A program made the position numbers and the translations under genes. Positions 35,902 to 45,329 of a stretch of 64,000 nt of DNA are shown here, one piece after another. Each line of letters begins with the position of its first letter. Position 1 is the stretch's first letter. Under the pieces are notes generated by a model. That model made no database searches. It saw only the letters and a list, made by a program, of their open reading frames with translations, and had not been told where the DNA came from. This DNA is from Clostridia bacterium (lineage in GTDB: Bacteria > Bacillota > Clostridia > Oscillospirales > Acutalibacteraceae), in contig JAFXFC010000012.1 in assembly GCA_017513525.1 (NCBI GenBank), positions 1-64,000 of the forward strand, read 5' to 3'.

Positions 35902-38037
35902 TTAAGATGCGTTTGAAACGGCTTCAGCTTTTGGCGGAATGTCCTTGGTTTTCTTTTCAGAGAGCTTCTGAATAACAATAATAAGAATTACAAGAGCAAC
36001 GCCGATAATGTCGGTAATGGTTTCGGGAACTATGAGCATCAGTCCGCCTGCAAGAGTAATAATTCTCTGCCACCAGGGGAGCTTCACGAACATGTGACCT
36101 TCCATACCTGCCGCAACTGCATAAATACCTATGAATGAGGTTATTATGATTGAAACGACATCAAATACACCTGCATCAATAAAGAGCATCTTCGGGTTAT
36201 ATGCAAACATATAAGGAATGACGAATGCGGCAATTGCAAGTCTTGTTGCCGTGACACCTGTTTTCAAGGGGTTTGATTTTGCAATAGCAGAACCTGCATA
36301 TGCTGCAAGGGCAACGGGGGGAGTGATATCCGCAACAATTCCGAAATAGAAAACAAACATATGAGCAGCAAGTGCGGGAATTCCCATCTTTATAAGAATG
36401 GGCGCCGTTATGGTTGCCATGATAACATAGTTTGCCGTTGTGGGAACACCCATGCCGAGAACGATACAGCAAAGCATTGTAAGGAATAATGCTAAGAACA
36501 TACTGTTCTGTGCTACGGGAACCAAGGTGTTGAGAAGAAGCTGTCCGAGTGCGGTCATTGTAACAACACCTGAGATAAGTCCTGCCATGCCGCAGGCTAC
36601 TGCAACACCTATTGTGTTCTTTGCGCCGTTATGAAGAGATTCAATAACAATTGAAGGAGAAAGTGCCGAATGATCCTTTGTGAAGAAAGAAAGAATTGCA
36701 CATGTAACTATGCCGATGAAAACGGCTATTGTCATTTTTGAAGCACCGAAGGGAAGCCAGATTCCGAGAGTTATTGCAATGGGGATAAGAGGGAATATCA
36801 CTCTCCATGCGCTTTCCTTTGTAATGTGCTTCGGAAAAAGGCTTACTATGAGAGACGCTAAAATAGCAAAACAAGCAGAAACACCTGCACTGAAGTAATT
36901 CATGCAGATAACGAGAATTACTATGGGGAGAAGAAGATATCCGTTTCTTGTGATAAGCTTGAAGAAATTGGGGATAGCGTCTTTTGGAAGTCCTTTGAGT
37001 CCGAGCTTCTTTGCTTCAAAGTGTATCATAAGGAAAATACCCGTAAAGTAAAGTGCTGCGGGAAGTATTGCTGTGACAGCAATCGTAGCATAAGGCACAC
37101 CTGTGATCTCAGCCATAAGGAAAGCTGCTGCACCCATAATGGGGGGCATTATCTGACCGCCTGTAGATGCGGCAGCTTCAACAGCAGCAGCAAATTCAGG
37201 CTTGTAGCCCGTTTTCTTCATAAGAGGAATTGTAATAGAACCGCTTCCGACTGTATTTGCAACTGAAGAGCCTGAATACATTCCTTCAAGTGCACTTGAA
37301 ATAACTGCAACCTTTGCAGGGCCGCCTACAGAGCCGCCTGCAATAGAGTTTGCAAGGTCAACGAAGAATGTTCCGATACCTGTTCTTTCAAGAAGTGCAC
37401 CTAAGATAATAAACAGAACTATAAAGGTCGTACATACATATACGGGAGTTGAGAACAATCCGTTTGCTACATCATAAAAAAGGCTGTATGCAAGATTTCT
37501 TAACGCTTTGTCAGGGTTTTCCGTAAATGCTTTTATTGCCGCATATAATATAAATGAGCCTGCAACAAAAATTATTGGAAGACCGACAGCCCGTCGGACC
37601 AGCTCTACCAACAGCAGAATTGCTATAAAAGCAATAACTATCTGCAGAGTACCTATTCTTCTTGACATTTTTATTATTTCTTCCTGCTGTATAGTGTAAT
37701 ACAAGAAGGATGCGGCACCTGCAAGTCCTAAAAAGATGTCATATACAGGAACATAATTAATTCGTTTTGTTTGCTTTTTATAGGCAGGGAAAATAAGATA
37801 ACCTATAAAAAGAATGAATGCCATAAATGTTGTAAGCTTTGTATACTTTGTGGCATTTGGAAAAAGCAGCGCCATAGATATCATATATACGCTGAAAGAA
37901 CAAAGAAGACCTGTGATTACATTTTTTCTCCAACCCGTAAAAATTCTTGTGTTACTTTCACGGTCGAATTCCTGCATTATCTTGTCAGAGTCAATGGCTT
38001 CTTCGTCAATATTGATGTTCGCAGTATTTTCGTTCAC
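35902..38037 (-). CDS. TRAP transporter fused permease (DctQ-DctM type)
   Basis: This 711-residue membrane protein has many helices and the 4TM-12TM fused architecture of TAXI-TRAP permeases. Motifs include GGSVGGPAKVAVISSALEGM, STGGQIMPPIMGAAAFLMAE and GMGVPTTANYVIMA. A GTG start at 38037 has AAAGGGG about ten bases upstream, and the hairpin at 38074-38100 lies outside the gene. It works with the TAXI binding protein encoded upstream and imports an organic acid such as glutamate or a C4-dicarboxylate; the substrate is unknown. Confidence 0.9.
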   Translation of the reverse strand: MNENTANINIDEEAIDSDKIMQEFDRESNTRIFTGWRKNVITGLLCSFSVYMISMALLFPNATKYTKLTTFMAFILFIGYLIFPAYKKQTKRINYVPVYDIFLGLAGAASFLYYTIQQEEIIKMSRRIGTLQIVIAFIAILLLVELVRRAVGLPIIFVAGSFILYAAIKAFTENPDKALRNLAYSLFYDVANGLFSTPVYVCTTFIVLFIILGALLERTGIGTFFVDLANSIAGGSVGGPAKVAVISSALEGMYSGSSVANTVGSGSITIPLMKKTGYKPEFAAAVEAAASTGGQIMPPIMGAAAFLMAEITGVPYATIAVTAILPAALYFTGIFLMIHFEAKKLGLKGLPKDAIPNFFKLITRNGYLLLPIVILVICMNYFSAGVSACFAILASLIVSLFPKHITKESAWRVIFPLIPIAITLGIWLPFGASKMTIAVFIGIVTCAILSFFTKDHSALSPSIVIESLHNGAKNTIGVAVACGMAGLISGVVTMTALGQLLLNTLVPVAQNSMFLALFLTMLCCIVLGMGVPTTANYVIMATITAPILIKMGIPALAAHMFVFYFGIVADITPPVALAAYAGSAIAKSNPLKTGVTATRLAIAAFVIPYMFAYNPKMLFIDAGVFDVVSIIITSFIGIYAVAAGMEGHMFVKLPWWQRIITLAGGLMLIVPETITDIIGVALVILIIVIQKLSEKKTKDIPPKAEAVSNAS

Positions 38038-38073
38038 TGTTTTTTCCCCTTTCCTTGATTTTCTTAAAAGAAA

Positions 38074-38100
38074 GTGCCGCAATTTATAAAACTGCGGCAC
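38074..38100 (-). terminator. intra-operon hairpin between TAXI and permease genes
   Basis: On the minus strand GTGCCGCA pairs with TGCGGCAC and is followed by TTTCTTTT. It probably makes binding-protein transcripts more abundant than permease transcripts. Confidence 0.75.
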
Positions 38101-38126
38101 AAAATATTACCGTTTGTTCAGTAAAA

Positions 38127-39251
38127 TTAAGCAGCAACTGTTGTTTCTTCAGCAGTTGTGTCTTCAGCAGTAGTGTCTGCTACTGCTTCAGTGGTATCTT
38201 CAACAGCTTCTGTTGTTTCTTCAACGGGAGCTTCAACGATACCTTTTTCTACATAGTACTTTAATGCGCCGGGATGAAGGGGAACGTCACCGATTCCGTT
38301 AACGGTTGTGTTGATGTCCATCTGAGCTGCCTTTGCGTGGCTGGTAGCTACATCAGCATTTTCCCAGAGGTTCTTTGTGATCTCGTATGCCTGATCTTCG
38401 CTCATTTCGTTTGTTACAACGTATGTAGCCATGATAGCAACTGTGTTTACGGTTTCTGTTACGAAGCTGTAGTCAGCGCTTGTCATTTCATACTTTGTAT
38501 AGAAAGGATAATCGTTCATGAGCTTTGAGATAACATCTTCACCGAGGTCAACAGCAACAACATTTGTAGCAGTTGCAAGTTCTGTGATAGCTGTTGTGGG
38601 AGTACCTGCTGTAATGAAAGCAGCATCAATAGCGCCGTCTTTAAGAGCTGTTGCTGAATCGCCGAAAGAAGCGTATGTAGCATTGATGTCTGTTTCGTAG
38701 TCAAGGCCTGCTGCTGCAAGGATCTGAGTAGCGTTATAGAAAACGCCTGAGCCTGCGTCACCGATAGCAACATTCTTGCCCTGGAGGTCAGCTACTGTCT
38801 TGATGCCTGAAGCTTCTGTTGCGATAAGCTGGCAAACCTCGGGATAGATGCAAGCGATAGCTGAGAATGTTCTGATGGGAGCAGTGAAGCCGTTTGTTCC
38901 GCTGTAAGCAAAGTTCATAACGTCGTTCTGAACTGTAGCCATGTGATAGTCGCCGTCATCAATGCCTTCGATGTTAGCCTGAGAGCCGCCTGTGGAAACT
39001 ACTTCAAACTTATAAGCATCAGTTGTGATAGCAGTAAGAGAAGCACCTGCGAATGCGTAGTATGTACCTGTTGTTCCGCCTGTGCCGACTTTGATGTTGT
39101 CAAAAGTTGTGTCGCCGTAAACTACTTCTACGGGAGCTGCGGTTGTTTCTTCGCCGCCTGCTGTTGTTCCTTCTGTTCCGTCAGTGTTGCAAGCTGCAAA
39201 GCAAGTAACACAGAATGTGAGAGCGAGAAGAATAGCTAAAAATTTCTTCAT
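38127..39251 (-). CDS. TAXI-family TRAP transporter solute-binding lipoprotein
   Basis: This 374-residue protein has a lipoprotein signal (MKKFLAILLALTFCVTCFAAC, lipid on C20 or C21). A Thr/Glu-rich linker and the TAXI domain follow (KVGTGGTTGTYYAFAGA, VVSTGGSQANIEGI, VAIGDAGSGVFYNA). The last 35 residues are an odd low-complexity tail of ETT/DTT repeats, not usual in the family. It is the first gene of the TRAP operon, with AAAGAGGTAAA before the ATG. It captures the substrate for the permease. Confidence 0.92.
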   Translation of the reverse strand: MKKFLAILLALTFCVTCFAACNTDGTEGTTAGGEETTAAPVEVVYGDTTFDNIKVGTGGTTGTYYAFAGASLTAITTDAYKFEVVSTGGSQANIEGIDDGDYHMATVQNDVMNFAYSGTNGFTAPIRTFSAIACIYPEVCQLIATEASGIKTVADLQGKNVAIGDAGSGVFYNATQILAAAGLDYETDINATYASFGDSATALKDGAIDAAFITAGTPTTAITELATATNVVAVDLGEDVISKLMNDYPFYTKYEMTSADYSFVTETVNTVAIMATYVVTNEMSEDQAYEITKNLWENADVATSHAKAAQMDINTTVNGIGDVPLHPGALKYYVEKGIVEAPVEETTEAVEDTTEAVADTTAEDTTAEETTVAA

Positions 39252-39355
39252 TGTGTTTTACCTCTTTCTTTTAATAATTATTACTAAAATATTAGTCCCG
39301 TACATATTACCACAAATGCCGGACGGTAGCAAATACAAATAATTATATAGCACCT

Positions 39356-39376
39356 ATAAATAAAATTTATATTTAT
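39356..39376. promoter_or_regulatory. candidate LysR operator in the divergent promoter region
   Basis: A 21-base dyad ATAAATA-N7-TATTTAT lies between the divergent TRAP operon and the LysR gene. It contains the T-N11-A pattern bound by LysR proteins. A TATAAT box for the minus-strand operon lies just downstream of it (near 39344-39349), so the site would overlap or flank the -35 region. Confidence 0.55.
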
Positions 39377-39430
39377 TTGAAAAGTATAAATTTTTTCACA
39401 TAATACTACACTTGTGTATTGCTAATCTGC

Positions 39431-39459
39431 TTGTAATTTTCAGATTTTTTCTATATAAT
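39431..39459 (+). promoter_or_regulatory. promoter of the LysR gene
   Basis: TTGTAA, a 17-base spacer and a perfect TATAAT lie about 30 bases before the ATG at 39491. Confidence 0.7.
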
Positions 39460-39490
39460 AAAATTGTAGTCTTAAAGGTTGGTGAAGAGT

Positions 39491-40447
39491 ATGTTTGACG
39501 GTATGGATTATGTTTACGAGGTATATCTCGAAAGAAGCTTTTCGGGTGCGGCAAAAAAGCTTTTTGTTTCTCAGCCTGCATTGTCGGCATCTGTAAAAAA
39601 AGTAGAAAAGCAATTAGGCATCACAATTTTTGACAGAAGCACTAATCCCATATCGCTTACGCAGGCAGGAAGAGTATGTATAGAGTCAATCGAGCAGATG
39701 CGAGCCTTGCAGCATAATATGCTTAATCAGCTCAATGATCTATCCGATATGAAAAGCGGCAGTGTAATAGTAAGCGGAGAAAACTTTATATCTTCTTTTA
39801 TTCTTCCTGATATTATAATAGAATTTATGAATACCTACAGCGGTATAACCGTTGAATTGGTAGAGTCACATTCGCATGACCTTAAAAATCAGCTTTTAGA
39901 AGAAAAAGTAGATATTCTTGTAGCACACGACTTTGATCCTGAGCTTTTTATATCATATCCTCTTGCGGATGAAACTCTTCTTCTTGCAGTTCCTGCAAAT
40001 TATCAGATAAACGACAGATTTACTGAAATGAAGCTTTCAGATGAAGATGTTAAAAATAAAAGATATCTTGAAAAAAACTGTCCGTCAGTAGATTTATGTG
40101 AATTTTCCAATGAAGATTTTCTGGTTCTTAAAAAAGGTAATGATATGTATACAAGAACTATGCAGCTCTGTGAAAATGCAGGTTTTGTTCCGAAAGTCAA
40201 AATTTATCCCGATCAGCTTCTTACTGCATATAATATGGCAAGAGCAGGTCTTGGTGTTACAATAGTTACCGATAATCTTTTAAGAGCCGAAAGAGGAACC
40301 TCAAAATGCGTATTTTACAAGCTTTCCGGCGAAAATACCCGCCGTAAGCTTGCAATGGGATATAAAAAGAAAAGATATCCTTCAAGAGCAATGGAAGCAT
40401 TCGTTCAGTGCGCAATGCAAGTCTATAATAGTTATAACAGAAAGTGA
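39491..40447 (+). CDS. LysR-family transcriptional regulator
   Basis: This 318-residue regulator has an N-terminal winged helix-turn-helix (YEVYLERSFSGAAKKLFVSQ then PALSASVKKVEKQLG) and a substrate-binding co-inducer domain. It is transcribed divergently from the TAXI-TRAP operon and probably controls that operon in response to the imported substrate. The ATG at 39491 is preferred over a TTG at 39479 because GGTGAAG lies just before it. Confidence 0.88.
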   Translation: MFDGMDYVYEVYLERSFSGAAKKLFVSQPALSASVKKVEKQLGITIFDRSTNPISLTQAGRVCIESIEQMRALQHNMLNQLNDLSDMKSGSVIVSGENFISSFILPDIIIEFMNTYSGITVELVESHSHDLKNQLLEEKVDILVAHDFDPELFISYPLADETLLLAVPANYQINDRFTEMKLSDEDVKNKRYLEKNCPSVDLCEFSNEDFLVLKKGNDMYTRTMQLCENAGFVPKVKIYPDQLLTAYNMARAGLGVTIVTDNLLRAERGTSKCVFYKLSGENTRRKLAMGYKKKRYPSRAMEAFVQCAMQVYNSYNRK

Positions 40448-40455
40448 GTGTTACT

Positions 40456-41448
40456 ATGCAAAGACAAAGACATTGGTTAAAGGGCGACTGTCATCTTCAC
40501 ACCTGCAACAGTGACGGTCAGTATAAGCCTGAAGAACTCTATGACATGCTTTTTGAACTGGGAATGGATTTTGCGTTTATTACGGATCATAATGTAAATA
40601 CTCCCGGCATGAAGGCGTTTAATCACAGAGGTGTTGCAATTTTTCCCGGAATGGAAATATCGGGAAATCTCGGTCATGTAAATATCTGGGGCGAAAATCT
40701 TCCTTTTGAGAGAATAGAGCGTCCTGCGACTCCCGAAGTATATAATGATCTTATTAATAAGGCAAGAGAAGCAGGTGCACATGTCAGTGTAAATCATCCT
40801 TTTGACAGAAAGCTTTCATGGAAAATAGATCTGGATGAGTTTAAGATGGATTCCGTTGAAGTATGGAATTCTCCAATGCACACTGATGATGTTTATTGCA
40901 TGGATTGGTGGGCTTCAAAAATATTAAAGGGTGAATATATTCCTGCTGTGGGCGGCAGTGATTATCACAGGGACTATGTTGTGACAAAGCTTCTTTGTGT
41001 TCCGACTACATATGTATATGCCGAATCCAACTCAATTGATGATGTTATAGCTGCTATAAAACGGGGAAATGTTTTTGTGACCAATTCTCCGAAAGCACCG
41101 AAATTATTTCTTACAAGCGGTGACGCTGTTCCCGGTGATAAGGTTTCTTATGAAGATAGAAACTTCGTGAATATAAAATTGGAGAAGCTCAAAGCAGGGC
41201 AGACCTTAAGAATTTATCACAATGAAAATATTATATATGAGCTTACGGCAAAAACTGCAATTAAAAATATAGATGAGGATATTCTTGTTCCCGAAACAGG
41301 GTTTGTCAGGGCAGATATAAGATTTCCTTATCCGGCCCCCGCAAAGGTTGTTTATGTTAAGGTTGCAGGTGCTATGGGAATGCATCAAAAGGGTGAAGCA
41401 ATTCCCGATATGATCTACAGCTTCACAAATCCCATTTTCTTTTATTGA
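40456..41448 (+). CDS. PHP-domain metal-dependent hydrolase
   Basis: This 330-residue protein has the PHP metal motifs KGDCHLHTCNSDG (HxH), ITDHN, SVNHPFD and GGSDYHRD. The enzyme is probably a phosphoesterase or related hydrolase of unknown substrate. The C-terminal part is an extra beta-rich domain. The start is uncertain: a GTG at 40444 overlaps the LysR stop, and ATG at 40456 has a weak AGTGAG site. Co-transcribed with the LysR gene. Confidence 0.8.
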   Translation: MQRQRHWLKGDCHLHTCNSDGQYKPEELYDMLFELGMDFAFITDHNVNTPGMKAFNHRGVAIFPGMEISGNLGHVNIWGENLPFERIERPATPEVYNDLINKAREAGAHVSVNHPFDRKLSWKIDLDEFKMDSVEVWNSPMHTDDVYCMDWWASKILKGEYIPAVGGSDYHRDYVVTKLLCVPTTYVYAESNSIDDVIAAIKRGNVFVTNSPKAPKLFLTSGDAVPGDKVSYEDRNFVNIKLEKLKAGQTLRIYHNENIIYELTAKTAIKNIDEDILVPETGFVRADIRFPYPAPAKVVYVKVAGAMGMHQKGEAIPDMIYSFTNPIFFY

Positions 41449-41449
41449 T

Positions 41450-41704
41450 ATGTTTGAATTTATATTAACTGCTCTTCTCGGCATATTTCAGTTCTGGCTG
41501 TTATGGAAGGTCTTGAAATTTATTGTAAATGCCAAGATATTAAAAGCAGTAATTACCGTAGGTTTTAAGGTAATATGTTATGCGATATTACTGCCCATAA
41601 TATTCAAGGTTATAAAATGGATTTTTGTGTTACTTTTCTTTGCGGCTTTGTTCATATCCTGCATTGTAGCTTTTATTGTGATATATATTAAAAATAAAAA
41701 TTAA
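41450..41704 (+). CDS. small hydrophobic membrane protein
   Basis: This 84-residue protein starts one base after the PHP stop and consists almost wholly of hydrophobic residues. Two or three membrane helices are likely (about 5-27, 35-55 and 58-79), with a lysine-rich C-terminus. No family was recognised. Weak ribosome site; translation probably relies on coupling with the upstream gene. Confidence 0.6.
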   Translation: MFEFILTALLGIFQFWLLWKVLKFIVNAKILKAVITVGFKVICYAILLPIIFKVIKWIFVLLFFAALFISCIVAFIVIYIKNKN

Positions 41705-41707
41705 AAA

Positions 41708-41735
41708 AACGCAGTGCCCAAAAGGGTACTGCGTT
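41708..41735. terminator. terminator between small membrane and metallophosphoesterase genes
   Basis: AACGCAGTGCCC pairs with GGGTACTGCGTT (one mismatch) around AAAA. On the minus strand it is followed by a long T-run, so it mainly ends the metallophosphoesterase transcript. Confidence 0.85.
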
Positions 41736-41750
41736 AATTGTTTATCTGTA

Positions 41751-43196
41751 TCAGCCTGCTATAAGATCAAAAAGCATTTTGAAATAAGATACAAGCATCT
41801 CCATGATAGCCTTGAAAAGGTTTGCGGGGTAATTCATAACTGAAGCCATAAAGGACTCGTCAAGATTTGATTCTTCTGAGGTGTTGCCTTCAGTCTTCAT
41901 TATAGCATATGTGTCAATGAGTTCAATTTTCTGTGTTTCATCATCTACGAGATAGGCCTTGTAAACGAGCTTTCCGCCTTCGATTTCAGTTACGCAGAAG
42001 CAGCCGCCCCAATCGCTTGTAGAAAAAGCCTTGTCTGCAACGTCGAGAGCGGGATTTGTTGCATCATCATTTAAATTATATCTCTTTGTGCCTGCTGTTG
42101 CGGGAAGAACGTAAACGGTACCCTCGGGATCTACTGCAATTTTGGTTGTTTTGCCGTCAATGATTTCTTCAATATATGTTGTGCCTTCTACAGCTGCGTC
42201 ACCGTAAACCTGAGTTGTTCTGAGGTACATATGGTCGTGACCTGCATAAACCATATCAATGTTAAGCTCATCAAAGAGGGGAAGAAGAATATTTCTCATC
42301 ATAATCGTGTCGGGCTTGTTGAAGTGCTTACCTGCGGAATAAAGAGCACGGTGCATCAGAATTATCTTCCATGTAGCATCAGACTGCTTCATGTCATTGA
42401 TGAGCCAGTTTCTCTGTGCCTGTGACATGGGATAAATATCGTTTGTATTGAGAACTGCAATGTGAGCATTACCGTAATCAAAGGAATAGTAAACACCTTC
42501 AAGAGACTGATTATCGCTTTCATCAAGAGCAAACATATTCTTGAAGCAGTTGGTGTTGAATTTGTTTGTGATGTTGCCGTCGTGGTTACCTGCTACGGGA
42601 ACATGTGTATAATAATTGTTTGCAAATGCGAAGTTCTTGAAGTACCAGTCCCATTCGTCATTTGTGTTGTCATTTACATAGTCACCGAGGGTTGCAATAA
42701 ATTCTGCTTCGGGAGCAACTTCGAGAGCACCCTTAAGTGTAAGGGAAGCCTGAGCGAAGTTTTCGTCACTGCTTGCCTGAACGTCAGCGATTGTGATAAA
42801 TGAGAAGCTGTCATCACCGTCATCTGTGATTACGCTGCAGGTTTCACCCCAAAGGTCTTTTTCTGCATCACCCACTCTGTAAGTATAGGAAGTACCTGCT
42901 TCAAGGTCATTAACATATACCTTATGAACATACTGCTGTCTGAATTTAGCAGTGGAGCCTTCATATAATTTTGCATTTTTGAATGTGCCGTCAAATTCTT
43001 CTGTCTTAACTATCTGAAGATCTGAAGCACCGTCTTCATATGTGTACCATGAAAAGCCTCTGCCGGATGAGCCGTCTTCTACCATAGTACAGGAAATTCT
43101 TTTTACTTCATCTGCTGAAGCTCCCATTGCGAATGAGCCGAAAAGCATCATTACAGAAAGCACAACAGCAAGAACCTTTTTAATGCGAGAATTCAT
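41751..43196 (-). CDS. secreted metallophosphoesterase (purple acid phosphatase-like)
   Basis: This 481-residue protein has an N-terminal signal peptide (VLAVVLSVMMLFGSFAMGASA), then a fibronectin-like domain (YVNDLEAGTSYTYRVGD). The calcineurin-fold domain has metal motifs TIADVQ, LGDYVND, AGNHDG, LMHRAL and AGHDHMY. The C-terminal 35 residues form a hydrophobic amphipathic helix (PANLFKAIMEMLVSYFKMLF) that may hold it to the membrane or cell wall. A strong promoter and AGGAGG site suggest high expression. It probably releases phosphate outside the cell. Confidence 0.9.
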   Translation of the reverse strand: MNSRIKKVLAVVLSVMMLFGSFAMGASADEVKRISCTMVEDGSSGRGFSWYTYEDGASDLQIVKTEEFDGTFKNAKLYEGSTAKFRQQYVHKVYVNDLEAGTSYTYRVGDAEKDLWGETCSVITDDGDDSFSFITIADVQASSDENFAQASLTLKGALEVAPEAEFIATLGDYVNDNTNDEWDWYFKNFAFANNYYTHVPVAGNHDGNITNKFNTNCFKNMFALDESDNQSLEGVYYSFDYGNAHIAVLNTNDIYPMSQAQRNWLINDMKQSDATWKIILMHRALYSAGKHFNKPDTIMMRNILLPLFDELNIDMVYAGHDHMYLRTTQVYGDAAVEGTTYIEEIIDGKTTKIAVDPEGTVYVLPATAGTKRYNLNDDATNPALDVADKAFSTSDWGGCFCVTEIEGGKLVYKAYLVDDETQKIELIDTYAIMKTEGNTSEESNLDESFMASVMNYPANLFKAIMEMLVSYFKMLFDLIAG

Positions 43197-43227
43197 AATG
43201 TTTCCTCCTAAAAAATTATTCTTTAAA

Positions 43228-43256
43228 AGTATATCACTTCAGACTAAAATTGTCAA
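43228..43256 (-). promoter_or_regulatory. strong promoter of the metallophosphoesterase gene
   Basis: On the minus strand perfect TTGACA (43256-43251), 17 bases and TATACT (43233-43228) lie about 30 bases before the ATG. No PhoB-like repeat was noticed. Confidence 0.85.
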
Positions 43257-43358
43257 TTTTTAATTTTATTTGTTAAAAAAATAAGCTGGTTGGTTAAAAT
43301 GCACAAAATATTTAAAAAAATTGTAACACGGCTTCTAACAAAATAGTCAAATTTTTCC

Positions 43359-43387
43359 TTGAAATTACTGTTACTATTTGGTAAAAT
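43359..43387 (+). promoter_or_regulatory. promoter of the glycogen operon
   Basis: TTGAAA, a 17-base spacer and TAAAAT lie about 20 bases before the glgB start, which implies a very short leader. Confidence 0.7.
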
Positions 43388-43408
43388 TACATTTGGGGGT
43401 GTTTGACC

Positions 43409-45307
43409 TTGAATAAGAAAAAAGAAAATCTATCGGATATTCCCGTTTACCTTTTTAAGCAGGGCAGAAACTGCCGTGCTTATGATTTCTTTGGTGCACA
43501 TTTTACCGAAAACGGAGTTGTTTTCAGAGTCTGGGCGCCAAAGGCTGTGTCGGTCAGTGTTGTAGGTGAATTTAATTCATGGAATGAAGAAAGTCATCCC
43601 ATGGAAAAGATTGCCGACGGTATCTGGGAAAAGGAGATAGAGGGAATAAAGCAGTTTGACAGCTATAAGTATTCTCTTTTGGGTGAAGACGGAAAAAGAA
43701 GGATGAAAGCAGACCCTTATGCTTTCCATTCCGAGACCAGACCTTCAAATGCTTCAAAGGTTTATGATATTGAAGGCTATACATGGCATGATGAAGAGTA
43801 TCTTCAAGGCTCTTATAAGAGAAATATTTATGCTTCGCCTGTGAATGTGTATGAGCTTCATGCAGGTTCATGGAGAACATATCCTGACGGAGAGCCTTAT
43901 TCTTATAAGGTATTGGCAGACGAGCTTGTGCCGTATCTTAAAGAAATGTCTTATACCCATGTTGAATTGATGCCGGTTCTTGAGCATCCGTTTGACGGCT
44001 CATGGGGATATCAGGTGACGGGATATTTTGCCGTGACTTCACGTTACGGAACTCCCCATGATTTTATGTATTTTGTGGACAAACTTCATGAAGCGGGAAT
44101 AGGTGTTATTCTTGACTGGGTACCTGCCCATTTTCCTAAGGACGCACACGGTCTTTATGAATTTGACGGCTCATGCTGCTATGAATATTCAGATCCCTTA
44201 AAGCGCGAACACGCAGACTGGGGCACAAGAATATTCGATTTCGGCAGAAATGAAGTAATAAGCTTTTTAACTTCCAGTGCCGCGTTTTTCTTTGATAAAT
44301 ACCATATAGACGGACTTCGTGTGGATGCTGTCGCTTCAATGCTCTATCTTGATTACGGCAGAAGAGGCGGACAGTGGAGACCCAATATTTACGGCGGAAG
44401 AGAAAATCTCGAAGCTGTTGCATTCTTAAAATATCTTAATGAAAGTATTTTCAGAGAATATCCCCACGCTCTTATGATAGCTGAAGAAAGTACCGCTTGG
44501 CCCCTTGTTACAAAGCCTGTTTCCGTTGACGGTCTGGGCTTTAATTTCAAGTGGAATATGGGCTGGATGAACGATATTTTAAGATATTGCTCCTTTGACG
44601 GACTTTCAAGAAAGTTTAATCACGATCTTATAACATTTTCAATGTTTTATGCTTTTTCGGAGAATTTTGTGCTGCCCATATCACACGATGAAGTGGTGCA
44701 CGGAAAGAAATCTCTTCTTGATAAAATGCCGGGCTCCTATGAAGAAAAATTCAAGGGGATGAAAGCATTTTTAGGCTATATGTATTCTCACCCCGGAAAG
44801 AAGCTTCTTTTTATGGGACAGGAATTCGGTCAGTTTATTGAATGGGACGAGAAAAAGCAGCTTGACTGGTTCTTGCTTGATTACGATGCCCATAAACAGC
44901 TTCATTCATATGTAAAAAAACTCAATAAAGTATATAAAGACAATGCCCCCTTGTGGGAAATTGACTATTCATGGGAAGGCTTCAACTGGCTCGTGAGTGA
45001 CGATAACTCCAATTCAGTTGTAGCATTTGAAAGAATAGACAGCAGCGGTGAAAGAATTATCGCAATATGTAATTTCACTCCCGTAACAAGAGAGAATTAC
45101 CGCATAGGTGTTGAGTGGAGAGGCTCACTTTCTTACCTTATTGATTCCGACAGTGTTGAGTTCGGCGGAGAAGGAAAAAGTGACTCCAAACGCATTTATA
45201 CCAAGAAGGTTCCCATGCACGGTAAAGATCATTCGTTTGAAATAACCCTGCCCGGACTTTCATGTATATATCTTAAGTACAAACCGTATAAATCAAACAA
45301 AAAGTAA
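43409..45307 (+). CDS. glgB: 1,4-alpha-glucan (glycogen) branching enzyme
   Basis: This 632-residue GH13 enzyme makes alpha-1,6 branches. A CBM48 domain (FRVWAPKAVSVSVVGEFNSW) precedes the catalytic barrel, which has DWVPAHFPKD, DGLRVDAVASMLYLDY (nucleophile Asp), IAEEST (acid/base Glu) and ISHDEVVHGKKSL. Two in-frame TTG codons, at 43403 and 43409, could start it; the distance from GGGGG favours 43409. It is the first gene of glgB-glgC-glgD-glgA. Confidence 0.94.
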   Translation: MNKKKENLSDIPVYLFKQGRNCRAYDFFGAHFTENGVVFRVWAPKAVSVSVVGEFNSWNEESHPMEKIADGIWEKEIEGIKQFDSYKYSLLGEDGKRRMKADPYAFHSETRPSNASKVYDIEGYTWHDEEYLQGSYKRNIYASPVNVYELHAGSWRTYPDGEPYSYKVLADELVPYLKEMSYTHVELMPVLEHPFDGSWGYQVTGYFAVTSRYGTPHDFMYFVDKLHEAGIGVILDWVPAHFPKDAHGLYEFDGSCCYEYSDPLKREHADWGTRIFDFGRNEVISFLTSSAAFFFDKYHIDGLRVDAVASMLYLDYGRRGGQWRPNIYGGRENLEAVAFLKYLNESIFREYPHALMIAEESTAWPLVTKPVSVDGLGFNFKWNMGWMNDILRYCSFDGLSRKFNHDLITFSMFYAFSENFVLPISHDEVVHGKKSLLDKMPGSYEEKFKGMKAFLGYMYSHPGKKLLFMGQEFGQFIEWDEKKQLDWFLLDYDAHKQLHSYVKKLNKVYKDNAPLWEIDYSWEGFNWLVSDDNSNSVVAFERIDSSGERIIAICNFTPVTRENYRIGVEWRGSLSYLIDSDSVEFGGEGKSDSKRIYTKKVPMHGKDHSFEITLPGLSCIYLKYKPYKSNKK

Positions 45308-45329
45308 TTTCAGGAAAGGAAGATAACAG

